Shown here: positions 17,527-25,793 of the stretch, piece by piece
Layout: each line of letters begins with the position of its first letter
Position numbering within the stretch: the stretch's first letter is position 1
Origin: Nitrospirales bacterium
Lineage (GTDB): Bacteria; Nitrospirota; Nitrospiria; Nitrospirales; UBA8639
Length of the DNA stretch: 64,000 nucleotides
Direction: 5' to 3'
Assembly: GCA_020027205.1 (NCBI GenBank)
Contig: JAHRAQ010000025.1
Coordinates: 124,001 to 188,000 of the forward strand
Translations under genes and position numbers: made by a program
The notes under the pieces: model-generated
Databases searched by the model: none
Told to the model about the DNA's origin: nothing
The model's input: the letters and a program-made list of their open reading frames with translations, nothing else

Positions 17527-18021
17527 ATGCGCGTTGGAATTGGATACGACATTCACCCGCTCAAAGCGGGCCGCCCGCTGATTCTTGGCGGGGTGCGTGT
17601 GCCGCATACCCACGGATTGGACGGCCATTCGGACGCGGACGTGCTGACCCATGCCGTCTGTGACGCGCTGCTGGGCGCTCTGGGGGAAGGGGATTTGGGC
17701 CGGCATTATCCCGTCGACGACCCCCGGTGCGCCGGCATGGACAGTCTGGACATGCTCAAGCACGTCGGGGCCAAAATTGCGGAACGCGGGTTGTGCGTGG
17801 TGAATCTGGATACGGTGATTGTGGCGCAGGCCCCCCGGCTGAGCGCCTGCACGGCGGCGATGGGCACGCGGTTGGCCGGCGCGTTGCACGTGGAGCCGTC
17901 GCGCGTGAACGTCAAGGTCAAAAGTCATGATCATCTCGGGGCGCTGGGGAGAGAAGAGGGGATTGCGGCCCAGGCGGTCTGCCTGATTGCTCCGAAGTTG
18001 GACGACCGCGCGCCGTCATGA
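17527..18021 (+). CDS. ispF: 2-C-methyl-D-erythritol 2,4-cyclodiphosphate synthase
   Basis: 164-residue IspF of the MEP pathway, active as a trimer. GIGYDIHPL supplies the zinc ligands Asp8 and His10, and [14 protein letters not shown] supplies the third ligand plus the substrate loop. One oddity: the loop that normally reads KATTTEKLG reads KVKSHDHLG here, so the threonines and the Glu that helps bind the second metal are replaced by Lys-Ser-His-Asp. The [11 protein letters not shown] segment after it is normal, so the enzyme is probably functional. Confidence 0.94.
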   Translation: MRVGIGYDIHPLKAGRPLILGGVRVPHTHGLDGHSDADVLTHAVCDALLGALGEGDLGRHYPVDDPRCAGMDSLDMLKHVGAKIAERGLCVVNLDTVIVAQAPRLSACTAAMGTRLAGALHVEPSRVNVKVKSHDHLGALGREEGIAAQAVCLIAPKLDDRAPS

Positions 18022-18040
18022 ACGCGCGGATGTTGCAGCC

Positions 18041-18691
18041 ATGCTAAACGCGATTCAAGAAGATCTCCGCGCCGTCTTCGACCGGGACCCCGCGGCCAGA
18101 AGTACGCTGGAGGTCTTCCTGACCTGCGCGGGCTTTCAGGCCCTGCTGGCCCACCGGCTGGCGCACCGGTTGTGGAGGATGCGGCTTCGGCTCTTCGCCC
18201 GCCTGATTGCCCAGGCGGCCCGCTGGGTCACCGGGGTGGAAATTCATCCCGGCGCGCGCATCGGGCGGGGATTTTTCATCGATCACGGGATGGGCGTGGT
18301 GGTCGGAGAAACCTCCGAAATCGGCGATTTTGTCACGCTGTTTCAGGGCGTCACGCTGGGCGGGACGGGGAAAGAGAAAGGGAAACGGCATCCCACGCTG
18401 GGCAACCACGTGGTGGTCGGCTCCGGCGCCAAAGTGCTGGGGAATATCGGGATCGGGGACTTTGTAAAAATCGGCGCCAATTCGGTGGTCCTGCGCTCGG
18501 TTCCGTCCAATGCCACGGTCATCGGCATTCCGGGCCGCGTCATCAAGTCGGTCGGCATGCGCGTGCCCGAAGAAACCATGGATCACGCGAATGTGCCCGA
18601 CCCGATCATGGAGCGGTTTGAGGCCATGGAGCGGGACATGATTGAGTTGCGGAAAAAACTGGACAACGCGGGAGGCGGCTCGCGGCCATAG
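18041..18691 (+). CDS. cysE: Serine O-acetyltransferase
   Basis: 216 residues from the ATG at 18041 ([19 protein letters not shown]). An N-terminal helical region is followed by a left-handed beta-helix of hexapeptide repeats. The CysE-specific stretch reads [26 protein letters not shown] and [18 protein letters not shown]. It makes O-acetylserine from serine and acetyl-CoA, the committed step of cysteine synthesis. It is the short bacterial form lacking the long N-terminal domain of the E. coli enzyme. The downstream sulfhydrylase gene is not in this window. Confidence 0.94.
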   Translation: MLNAIQEDLRAVFDRDPAARSTLEVFLTCAGFQALLAHRLAHRLWRMRLRLFARLIAQAARWVTGVEIHPGARIGRGFFIDHGMGVVVGETSEIGDFVTLFQGVTLGGTGKEKGKRHPTLGNHVVVGSGAKVLGNIGIGDFVKIGANSVVLRSVPSNATVIGIPGRVIKSVGMRVPEETMDHANVPDPIMERFEAMERDMIELRKKLDNAGGGSRP

Positions 18692-18745
18692 TTGTCTCGA
18701 AAATCTGAAACGCATGTCGGCGCCGCATGTACACGGGAGGAATCG

Positions 18746-19690
18746 ATGGTGAATGAAAGTCTCCGCATCACCGGACGCGTTCGGGAAATCCTTGACTGGT
18801 ATCACAGCGACGCGCCGGGCATCCGGGCGAATCTGGCCCGGCTGCTGATGAGCGGCCGCCTGGCGGGAACCGGCAAACTCGTCATCTTGCCGGTGGATCA
18901 GGGATTTGAGCACGGCCCCGCCCGCAGTTTTGCCGCCAACCCGGCGGGCTATGATCCGAGGTACCATTTTGAACTGGCCATCGACGCCGGCTGCAACGCC
19001 TACGCCGCGCCGTTGGGGTTCCTGGAAGCCGGCGCCGCGGACTATGCCGGGGCCGTTCCGTTGATTCTTAAACTGAACAACAGCGATTCGCTTTACGGCG
19101 GCGATGAGCCGAATCAGGCCGTCACCGGCGGCGTGCAGGACGCGCTTCGCCTGGGATGTTGCGCGGTCGGCTACACGATTTATCCGGGGTCGGCGCACAG
19201 CCAGGAGATGTATGAACGGTTGCGCGAAATTGCGCTGGAAGCAAAGTCGGTCGGCCTGGCCGTGGTCGTCTGGTCCTATCCCCGTGGCGGGCAACTCACC
19301 AAGGCGGGCGAAACGGCCATCGACGTGGTGTGCTACGGGGCGCAGATTGCGGCCCAACTTGGGGCGCATGTGGTTAAGGTCAAGGTGCCCACGGCGCATA
19401 TTGAACAGGCGGAAGCGAAAAAAGTCTACGCCGCCGAAAAGATTCCGATTGACGCCCCCGCCGACCGCATCCGTCACGTGGTGCAGAGCGCGTTTCACGG
19501 AAGACGGATCGTGATTTTTTCCGGCGGGGCAAAGGGGGAAGACCGGGCGGTGTTTGATGAAGTGCGCGCCATCCGCGACGGCGGCGGCTTTGGTTCCATC
19601 ATCGGCCGGAATTCTTTTCAGCGCGCCAGGCCGGACGCCCTGAAGTTTTTGGAGACCTGCATGAGCATTTACGCGGAGGAGAAATCCTGA
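18746..19690 (+). CDS. Class I fructose-bisphosphate aldolase (archaeal/DhnA type)
   Basis: 314 residues from the ATG at 18746, with GGGAGG 6-11 bases upstream. The sequence follows the DhnA/FbaB family: LPVDQGFEHGPARSF for the phosphate and substrate loop, LKLNNSDSLY, and VVKVKVPT containing the Schiff-base lysine (Lys211 or Lys213). SGGAKG and GGFGSIIGRNSFQR bind phosphate. It cleaves or forms fructose-1,6-bisphosphate without a metal ion. With fbp upstream it completes triose-phosphate to fructose-6-phosphate conversion. The family differs from the metal-dependent class II enzyme of most bacteria. Confidence 0.93.
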   Translation: MVNESLRITGRVREILDWYHSDAPGIRANLARLLMSGRLAGTGKLVILPVDQGFEHGPARSFAANPAGYDPRYHFELAIDAGCNAYAAPLGFLEAGAADYAGAVPLILKLNNSDSLYGGDEPNQAVTGGVQDALRLGCCAVGYTIYPGSAHSQEMYERLREIALEAKSVGLAVVVWSYPRGGQLTKAGETAIDVVCYGAQIAAQLGAHVVKVKVPTAHIEQAEAKKVYAAEKIPIDAPADRIRHVVQSAFHGRRIVIFSGGAKGEDRAVFDEVRAIRDGGGFGSIIGRNSFQRARPDALKFLETCMSIYAEEKS

Positions 19691-19731
19691 CACTGACCGG
19701 GGAAAATTTATCCACCGCCACTGGAGAAGCA

Positions 19732-19908
19732 ATGGAATTGCCAAAATTTCACGAAGCCTATACGCCGATTCTTGAAATACCGGGCAATGGAGAGGTGCTT
19801 CATCATACAGATATGCGCAAGCGTGTTCGCGATAACTATTATTCCACTCTTCCGGATGAATTGCTGAACAAAAGGACATCGACCGGGAGCAACGTTCTTC
19901 ACGGCAGT
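19732..19908 (+). pseudogene. Truncated N-terminus of an Mrr-family restriction endonuclease
   Basis: From the ATG at 19732 about 58 codons match the Mrr N-terminal winged-helix domain: MELPKFHEAYTPILE, an RKRVRDNYY segment and LPDELLNKRT. The match then stops at NVLHG and runs straight into a repeat copy at 19915. The rest of the helix domain and the whole PD-(D/E)xK nuclease domain are absent. The DNA is clearly more AT-rich than its neighbours, which fits horizontal acquisition. The frame stays open through the repeat and antisense to truA, but that extension is not protein-like. The identification is from sequence memory. Confidence 0.7.
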
Positions 19909-19914
19909 CTCTCC

Positions 19915-19996
19915 GTCATTCCCGACCCCCGATTAAAAATGTCGGGGACAGGCGTTATCAATCGGAGGTCGGGGACAGGCGTTTTTAATCGGGAAT
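19915..19996 (-). repeat. Expanded copy of the palindromic repeat
   Basis: The 391-base gap 19691-20082 holds the mrr stump and this repeat; 19997-20082 shows no gene. The copy starts with CGTCATTCCCGAC and ends with AATCGGGAATC. Its centre holds a 16-base direct repeat (GTCGGGGACAGGCGTT at 19941-19956 and 19968-19983, 27-base period), so it looks like an internally duplicated unit. Confidence 0.7.
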
Positions 19997-20082
19997 CATT
20001 TGCGAACGGGGCGAATGCTCCGAATGTCCGGTTTTTCCGTCGTCTTTTTTCCGTCGTCGAAGAAAAAATTCCGGTATCCGGT

Positions 20083-20832
20083 TTATATGTTTTCTCGTTC
20101 GTAATCCACGCGCACAAGATAGAGTCCCTGTGGCGGGGCCGTTGGTCCGGCCGCCCGGCGGTCGCGGGCTTGCAGGATGGCGGGCAGGTCATCGGGGGTT
20201 CGTTTGTGGTGTCCGATGTCCACCAGTGTTCCGAGTATCGCTCGAACCATGTGTTGCAAAAATCGGTCGGCCCGGATGGTGAAACGAATCAGATCGCCGT
20301 CACGAACGCAGTCCGCCCGTTGAATGTCGCAGACGGGATTGCGCGTGTCGGTCGGCGATCCCTGAAACGAGGTGCAATCACGTTGTCCCGGCAGGTGACG
20401 CGCGGCGCGGTCCATGCGGTCAACATCGAGCGGCCTGACAATGTGCCACACCCGCAGACGATCCAGGGCCGGGCGGGTCGTCTGATTGAGGATTCGATAT
20501 TCGTAGGTTTTCGCGCAGGCGTCGTACCGCGCGTGAAAGGCATCGGCCACGGCCTCCGTGGAAAGAACGCCGATGTCGCCGGGCAGTACGCCGTTGAGCG
20601 CGCGAGTCCATTCAGACGGCGTCATCGATTTCGCCGAGCGAAAACTGACGACTTGCCCCAGGGCATGCACCCCCGCGTCCGTGCGGCCGGCCGCCACGGT
20701 TGCAACGGGGCATTGGGTGACGCGGGCAAGCGCGTTTTCAATCTCCGCCTGAATCGTCGGGCGACCGGGTTGCCGCTGCCATCCGGCATAGGCGGTCCCG
20801 TCGTATTCAATCCTTAATTGATAAGTGGTCAT
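20083..20832 (-). CDS. truA: tRNA pseudouridine synthase A
   Basis: 249-residue TruA, which converts uridines 38-40 of the tRNA anticodon arm to pseudouridine. YDGTAYAGWQRQPG opens the protein and the catalytic Asp52 sits in AGRTDAGVHALGQV. FHARYDACAKTYEYRI and FLQHMVRAILGTLVDIG are the usual C-terminal family motifs. The length is normal. It lies 31 bases downstream of the amidase gene on the same strand. Confidence 0.96.
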   Translation of the reverse strand: MTTYQLRIEYDGTAYAGWQRQPGRPTIQAEIENALARVTQCPVATVAAGRTDAGVHALGQVVSFRSAKSMTPSEWTRALNGVLPGDIGVLSTEAVADAFHARYDACAKTYEYRILNQTTRPALDRLRVWHIVRPLDVDRMDRAARHLPGQRDCTSFQGSPTDTRNPVCDIQRADCVRDGDLIRFTIRADRFLQHMVRAILGTLVDIGHHKRTPDDLPAILQARDRRAAGPTAPPQGLYLVRVDYERENI

Positions 20833-20863
20833 GCACGGTGGCGGCGGGGAGAGCCGTCGGTGG

Positions 20864-22066
20864 TCATGGCCCGTTGCCGGCTTCTGTCACCTGAAGGCAC
20901 GGGGCTTCGGATGACTGTGTGCATCGCCGGATACTTTGATAAATGCCCTCCGCCAGTTTTTTCTGAAACGTGGTATTCCGCAAATGTTTTTCTTCCGCAG
21001 GATTGGAGATAAAACCGATTTCGGCCAGAATGCCCGGCATGGATGTCGAACGCAGGACGTGAAACGGCGCCGTTTTGACCCCGTGATCTTTGACGGCGTA
21101 GTTCTTCCGCAACGCCGGAATCAGCGTTTCCCTGATGGTCCATGCAAAATTGCGGGACGCTTCGATTTTTTGATCATGCAACTTGTCGGCGATGATGTAT
21201 TGCCAGGGCGGGTCGTCGTCCTTGAGCGGCATCCCGTTTTCCCGCGCGGCCACGGCCAGCGACCGGGGATCGCTGGCTTTGCCGAAATAGTAAATCTCCA
21301 CGCCCCGTATCGAACGCATGGAATGGGAATTGGCATGAATGGAAATAAACAGATCCGCCTCGTTTTTTTCGGCAAACCGGACGCGTTTCTTCAGATTGAG
21401 AAACGTGTCCCGTGACCGTGTCAGGAACACCCTGGCCTTGAGGCGTTTCTGAATTACGTCGCGCAGCATTTTGGCCACCTGCAACACCACGGTCTTTTCC
21501 TTCGTGCCGTTCCGCCCGACGGCCCCGGGGTCTTTTCCGCCGTGTCCGGGATCAATGACCACACGAAACTGCGGCGGTGGCGGTGGCGCAGGGGACGGCA
21601 AGTAATACAGGTCGACCACCAGACGGTCGGGGTTGGTGAGCGTCAGCAGTTTGTATTTCCGAAGGGCGTTCATGTCCAGCGTCACGGTGACGGTGCGGCC
21701 CCGTTGCGGGGAGACGCTGATGGCGCGGGGGAATTTCTCGCTTCGACTTTGCCGTTGCGCGCGCGGACTCAACGCGCTGTCGGCGAGGGCGAGGGTGGTG
21801 GCGGCACGGCCCTTGGTGGTCGTGACGGTGGCCTGGCCGGTCATGACCAGCACGACGCGGGTGTGGGTGTCGTGTTGGTGGTGACGAATCGTGTTGACGG
21901 TGACGCCGCCGGCGGCGGCGGTGCCGGCGGTGACGGTGACGATGAAGATGACGGCGGCGCGGGCAAGCGTGGCCGGGATACGCGACGCGCACGGCGGAAG
22001 ACGATACTGGCAACATGCCGGTCGGCGGCGGTGAATCCGGTGTTTTAATTTCAAACAGAACTTCAT
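20864..22066 (-). CDS. amiC: AMIN-domain N-acetylmuramoyl-L-alanine amidase
   Basis: 400-residue periplasmic peptidoglycan amidase. A basic N-terminus and a hydrophobic segment ending TAGTAAAG (about 33-53) form the signal. An AMIN domain (about 55-150, TRVVLVMTGQATV..LTNPDRLVVDLYYLPS) would direct it to the division site. A catalytic Amidase_3 domain follows (about 165-380) with zinc-site motifs VIDPGHGGKDPGA, SIHANSHSM and the ILAEIGFISNPAEE glutamate. It separates daughter cells by removing peptides from MurNAc. The assignment to AmiC rather than AmiA/B rests on the AMIN domain, so the symbol is provisional. Confidence 0.92.
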   Translation of the reverse strand: MKFCLKLKHRIHRRRPACCQYRLPPCASRIPATLARAAVIFIVTVTAGTAAAGGVTVNTIRHHQHDTHTRVVLVMTGQATVTTTKGRAATTLALADSALSPRAQRQSRSEKFPRAISVSPQRGRTVTVTLDMNALRKYKLLTLTNPDRLVVDLYYLPSPAPPPPPQFRVVIDPGHGGKDPGAVGRNGTKEKTVVLQVAKMLRDVIQKRLKARVFLTRSRDTFLNLKKRVRFAEKNEADLFISIHANSHSMRSIRGVEIYYFGKASDPRSLAVAARENGMPLKDDDPPWQYIIADKLHDQKIEASRNFAWTIRETLIPALRKNYAVKDHGVKTAPFHVLRSTSMPGILAEIGFISNPAEEKHLRNTTFQKKLAEGIYQSIRRCTQSSEAPCLQVTEAGNGP

Positions 22067-22092
22067 GTTCTGAAATTGTACGGCGTCGCCGG

Positions 22093-22869
22093 TCAGGGGA
22101 TGCCGAAAACGCGTTTGGTGTTTTGCGCCGTCGCGAGCGCGATGGATTCAAAGGATTCCCGGCCCTTGCCGTGAATCTCCGCCAGCGTGTGCGCCACGTG
22201 GCGGACGTAGGCGGGTTCATTGCGCGCGCCTCGATGGGGCACGGGCGCCAGATACGGGCAATCTGTTTCGACCATGATGCGGTCGAGGGGAACGGCGCCG
22301 GCGGTTTCCCGGAGCATGGCCGCGTTTTTGAACGTCAGCACGCCGGAAAAGGAAAGATAAAAGCCCATGTCCAGGGCTTCCCCGGCAAGACGGGCGTCTC
22401 CCGAAAAACAATGAAAGACGCCGCCGACGTCTTGCGCGTTTTCCTCCCGCAAAATCATCACGGTATCGTCCGGGGCTTCGCGCGTGTGAATGACCATGGG
22501 AAGACGCAACTCGCGCGCCAGTTGAATCTGCTCTCGAAAACGCCGGCGCTGTACATCCCTCGGCGAATGATCGTAGTGATAATCCAACCCGATTTCGCCG
22601 TAGGCGACGACCTTGGGCTGCCGGGCCAACTCCCGAAACGTCTCATGCCAGTCGCCGGTGATGTGTCCGGTTTCGTGCGGATGAACCCCGATGGTGGCGA
22701 AGACGTTCCGGCGGGCCTGGGCCAACGCCACGGCGGCCCGGCTGGTGGCGACGTCGCAGCCGATGGTGACACAGGCTTCAACGCCGGCGTCCTCCGCGCG
22801 TTGCAAGACGTCCTCGCGGTCGTTATCGTATCGCCGGTCATCCAAATGTACGTGACTGTCAATCAGCAT
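22093..22869 (-). CDS. tatD: TatD-family metal-dependent deoxyribonuclease
   Basis: 258 residues from MLIDSHVHLDDRRYD at 22869, chosen for the canonical family start and an AAGGAA ribosome-binding site; the frame is open for 35 more codons. Metal ligands appear in SHVHLD, GEIGLDYHYD, VIHTREA, FHCFSGD and ETDCPYLAP. TatD enzymes are 3'-5' exonucleases on DNA and RNA linked to DNA repair. The gene ends 26 bases before the amidase start on the same strand. Confidence 0.95.
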   Translation of the reverse strand: MLIDSHVHLDDRRYDNDREDVLQRAEDAGVEACVTIGCDVATSRAAVALAQARRNVFATIGVHPHETGHITGDWHETFRELARQPKVVAYGEIGLDYHYDHSPRDVQRRRFREQIQLARELRLPMVIHTREAPDDTVMILREENAQDVGGVFHCFSGDARLAGEALDMGFYLSFSGVLTFKNAAMLRETAGAVPLDRIMVETDCPYLAPVPHRGARNEPAYVRHVAHTLAEIHGKGRESFESIALATAQNTKRVFGIP

Positions 22870-22986
22870 GAACGGGGTTCCTTTGTGATGAACGAGACGG
22901 CGGCGATGGTAGCATATTGCCGGCTGGCAGAGAAGGTGGGGTGGGTGAAAATTGGACAAATGGGGCACGGGCACGTGCAGAATCGT

Positions 22987-23020
22987 ATGGATTCCCGACT
23001 GGGGATGTCGGGAATGACAG
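22987..23020 (+). repeat. Single palindromic repeat unit
   Basis: Forward copy (ATGGATTCCCGACT, 4-base spacer region, ATGTCGGGAATGACAG) lying between the divergent tatD and PAP2 genes, where their promoters would be expected. Confidence 0.85.
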
Positions 23021-23051
23021 ATGAGTCAGAGAAGGCGGGGGGCATCGCCGG

Positions 23052-23600
23052 GTGGTGAATTGGGATACTGCGTTGTTCCACGCCGTCAACGGGTGGGTCG
23101 GCTGGTCGCCGGCGCTGGACTGGTTCATGGCGCAGTGTTCGGCGGCGGGGAACGTGGTGGCGCTGATTGCGGTCTGGTTTGTCTGGCGCCTGTGGGTCAA
23201 CTGGCGTCAAAGCGTGCTGGCCGCGTCGGTACTCGGCGTGCTGGTCGGCGCGGGGGATTTCGCGGGCGCCCAGTTAAAATTCTGGATTGCCCGGCCGCGG
23301 CCGTGTCAGATTCTGTCGAACGTGCATGAACTGACCGCCTGCGGCGCGTCCTTCAGCCTGCCGTCGAATCATGCGCTGAACGCGGCAACGGCGGCGGCGT
23401 TCCTGTGGGTGCTGTTTCCTTCGACGCGGTGGGTCGGCGTCGCGTTGGCGGCGCTGGTTGGCCTGTCCCGCATTTATCTCGGCGCGCATTATCCCACGGA
23501 CGTGCTGGCGGGGTGGGCTTTCGGCGGGGCGTTGGGGCTGGGTGCGGGATACGCTGTCGCAACTCTGTTGCGGGCGCGAGACGTCAGCCGGGGCGGATGA
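23052..23600 (+). CDS. PAP2-superfamily membrane phosphatase
   Basis: 182 residues with about five membrane helices and the three PAP2 signatures: KFWIARPRP (about 77-85), SLPSNHA (about 98-104) and SRIYLGAHYPTDV (about 138-150). The second reads PSNH where most members have PSGH. Such enzymes remove phosphate from lipid phosphates such as undecaprenyl pyrophosphate or phosphatidic acid, or from lipid A. The start is one of two consecutive GTG codons (23052 or 23055). The 3' end overlaps the convergent methyltransferase by 17 bases. Confidence 0.88.
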   Translation: MVNWDTALFHAVNGWVGWSPALDWFMAQCSAAGNVVALIAVWFVWRLWVNWRQSVLAASVLGVLVGAGDFAGAQLKFWIARPRPCQILSNVHELTACGASFSLPSNHALNAATAAAFLWVLFPSTRWVGVALAALVGLSRIYLGAHYPTDVLAGWAFGGALGLGAGYAVATLLRARDVSRGG

Positions 23601-24222
23601 CGTTCGGCGCGTCCCGGACGTGAAAATCAAACCGGCCGCTCCAGTGCAGGGCGGTGACGTTGCAGTGGCGCGGCAGGGCGTCACCGATGCGGTTGAGGTC
23701 GGGCGCGCTGGTGTAGATGTTTTTGACGAAGTGGGAAAACCGGCAACCGCAGAATGTGTCGATGGTCTCCGGATTTTTGGGTTCGAAGATCAGGGATTGA
23801 CGGTCGTCCAGAAACACGAACCATCGGTGAAAGGGCCATCCCCGGTCGGCGTCGGGAAAGTTGTAGCCCTGTTCAAAAAACGGGCTTGGCGTTTCGATGT
23901 ACCCGGCACGGCCGACGCGCATTAATTCCCGGCAGGCGACGGCGGGGTCTCGCATATGTTCAAGCACGTGGCAGGCGTAGATAAAATCAAAGGCGTGATC
24001 TTTGAACGGCAACGCTTCCAGCGTCGCGGCAATCAGAGGGCGGCCGTGACGCCGGAGCGGTCTGCCACGTTCCGCGTCGTTGTCGGGCAGGAGATCGACC
24101 AGATGGGTGGCGTCCTCGTGCGGGCGGTGCCCCGACCCGACGTCCAGCACCAGTTTCCCGCCGGGGCGGAACCGGCGGCGAAACGCCACCCTGGCCCACA
24201 TTCGCACATCGCTTAGTCTCAT
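23584..24222 (-). CDS. Class I SAM-dependent methyltransferase, substrate unknown
   Basis: 212 residues with a Methyltransf_11-type fold: motif I LVLDVGSGHRPHEDA, acidic turn HLVDLLPDN, motif II LPFKDHAFDFIYACHVLEHM and motif III YIETPSP. The C-terminal part (about 130-212, FFEQGYNFPDADRGWPFHRW) is rich in aromatics and would form the substrate site. Related enzymes act on small molecules, lipids or glycans, and nothing here fixes the choice. It lies 39 bases after htpX on the same strand and overlaps PAP2 convergently. Confidence 0.8.
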   Translation of the reverse strand: MRLSDVRMWARVAFRRRFRPGGKLVLDVGSGHRPHEDATHLVDLLPDNDAERGRPLRRHGRPLIAATLEALPFKDHAFDFIYACHVLEHMRDPAVACRELMRVGRAGYIETPSPFFEQGYNFPDADRGWPFHRWFVFLDDRQSLIFEPKNPETIDTFCGCRFSHFVKNIYTSAPDLNRIGDALPRHCNVTALHWSGRFDFHVRDAPNVIRPG

Positions 24223-24261
24223 GCGGTCACGAATCCGGTTCGCCGCCGTGGGCGGACGCTG

Positions 24262-25146
24262 TTACAGTTTCCGCAAGGCGGCCACGCGCGCTTCAATCGG
24301 CGGATGCGTGGAGAACACCTGCATGAAACTCCGCGACCGGCCGGAAATTTTCATGGTGGCCAGGGCGTCTTCCGTCCGGTAGTGATACTGCGATCGTGTC
24401 ACCCATTGATGGATGGATTGCAGGGCCGAGATCATGTGTTCTTTGCCGACGGTGTCGGCCGCAAACCGGTCGGCGAAAAACTCGCGCCGGCGCGACCACC
24501 AACTGATCGGGATCATGGCCAGAATGGACAGAACGATTTGCAGAAAAAAATACGCGCCGATGGCCAGCATGTGATTGCGTTCCGCGAGCGTGCGATACAC
24601 CATGCGGCTGATGAAATAGACAAAGGTGTTCATCAACCCGGCGAGCACCGTCGTCGTGAACATGTCGCCGTTATGGACGTGCCCCATTTCATGCGCGAGC
24701 ACCGCCCGCACCTCGCCCTCGTTGAGATGCTGCAGCAGGCCGGTCGAGACGGCCACCATGGAATTATTTTTTGACGGCCCCGTCGCAAAGGCGTTGGGAT
24801 CCGGGGAATCATACACCCAGACTTCCGGCGCGGTGATGCCGAGTCGCCCGGCGATTTTCACGACCGTCTCATGGACCACGGCCTCGGCGTGGGTTTGCGG
24901 CCGGGTGATCCGCCGGCAATCCAGCATCATGCGGGCCATCTGTTTGGAAAAAGCCAAACCGATAAACGCCCCGCCGAATCCGATCACAAACGCCCACAGG
25001 AGGTCTTGGTGAACGAATGATCCGCCGAGATCAATGCCGAACGCCGGAAGGATGACCTCCGAGAGCAGGGTAAAGGTGACGGACAGGGTGAGAAAGATCA
25101 GAATATTGGCGATCAGCAGCAGGCCGATGCCTTTCATGTTTTTCAT
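24262..25146 (-). CDS. htpX: Membrane metalloprotease HtpX
   Basis: 294 residues from MKNMKGIGLLLIANILIF at 25146, chosen for the family-typical start and a GGAG ribosome-binding site; the frame is open upstream. Two N-terminal helices (about 7-29 and 50-67) precede the zinc site HEMGH (152-156). Two more helices (about 162-205) and the third ligand region REFFADRFA follow. HtpX degrades misfolded inner-membrane proteins in parallel with FtsH. A promoter with 16-base spacing lies upstream; no heat-shock-specific element was recognised. Confidence 0.95.
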   Translation of the reverse strand: MKNMKGIGLLLIANILIFLTLSVTFTLLSEVILPAFGIDLGGSFVHQDLLWAFVIGFGGAFIGLAFSKQMARMMLDCRRITRPQTHAEAVVHETVVKIAGRLGITAPEVWVYDSPDPNAFATGPSKNNSMVAVSTGLLQHLNEGEVRAVLAHEMGHVHNGDMFTTTVLAGLMNTFVYFISRMVYRTLAERNHMLAIGAYFFLQIVLSILAMIPISWWSRRREFFADRFAADTVGKEHMISALQSIHQWVTRSQYHYRTEDALATMKISGRSRSFMQVFSTHPPIEARVAALRKL

Positions 25147-25228
25147 TCGTGTCTCCTTTGCAAAGACGACTCGCGCCTGAATGAACGACGTCTGCGCGGG
25201 CCACGCCCGCCTGAATCGTATGTTCCGT

Positions 25229-25256
25229 GATATATGATACCATTTTTGCAAGTCAA
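25229..25256 (-). promoter_or_regulatory. Sigma-70-type promoter upstream of htpX
   Basis: On the minus strand TTGACT (complement of 25251-25256) and TATATC (complement of 25229-25234) are 16 bases apart, giving a start near 25222 and a leader of about 75 bases before htpX. Confidence 0.55.
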
Positions 25257-25361
25257 GGCGGCGGCATTTGTCAGTGAGACAATGCTTCCCTATGATGCCG
25301 TGCGGCGGACTGTTTCCCGGACATGAATACGCCGGCGGCGAAGAGTGAAGGAGGGATGAAC

Positions 25362-25793
25362 ATGGAACGTCGAACGTGGCCGGCACGGGTGTTGTGGCTG
25401 GTCCTGGTGACCGGCGGCATGGCGGGCATCGTCCCGGCGGCGGCCTCCGAACAACTCGAGCCCGTCGTCCTGGAACCTGACATGGACGGCGTGCAGCGGG
25501 CCGTCATCTTCATGAACAGTTATGCGTTTACGCCCGGTCATCTTCGCGTGCAAACTGGCGCGCCGGTGGAAATTCGTCTTGAAAACCGGAGTTGGCTGAT
25601 CCCGCATAATTTTATCATCGACAGTTCGATCCCGGACATTCAACGCACGGTGAACGTCACCGCCGGAGAAAGCGTGACCGTGCGGTTTCTGCCGGAGACG
25701 CCGGGAACGTACGGATTTTATTGCGACAAACGGTTGTTGTTTTTTCCCAGTCACCGCGAAAAGGGGATGGAGGGCCGCCTTGAGGTTCGGTAA
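25362..25793 (+). CDS. Periplasmic cupredoxin-domain protein
   Basis: 143 residues. The ATG at 25362 is preferred over 25356 because GAAGGAGGG ends six bases before it. A signal peptide (VLWLVLVTGGMAGIVPAAAS) precedes a single plastocyanin-like domain. Type 1 copper ligands are in place: His82 (PHNF), Cys121 (YGFYCDK), His131 and Met136 (SHREKGM). It could be a small electron carrier or a copper-binding accessory protein. The end overlaps the squalene-synthase start by 14 bases, which suggests co-translation, though a functional link is not obvious. Confidence 0.88.
   Translation: MERRTWPARVLWLVLVTGGMAGIVPAAASEQLEPVVLEPDMDGVQRAVIFMNSYAFTPGHLRVQTGAPVEIRLENRSWLIPHNFIIDSSIPDIQRTVNVTAGESVTVRFLPETPGTYGFYCDKRLLFFPSHREKGMEGRLEVR

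Noticed and set aside
15528-17552. Very long open frame (over 670 codons) on the minus strand across fbp end, PIN-TRAM and ispD
   Set aside because: It runs antisense to three well-recognised genes and its translation is rich in Arg, Pro, His and Gly with no domain; high GC produces such frames by chance.
18044-19879. 611-codon minus-strand open frame over cysE and the aldolase
   Set aside because: Antisense to two clear genes and without recognisable protein features.
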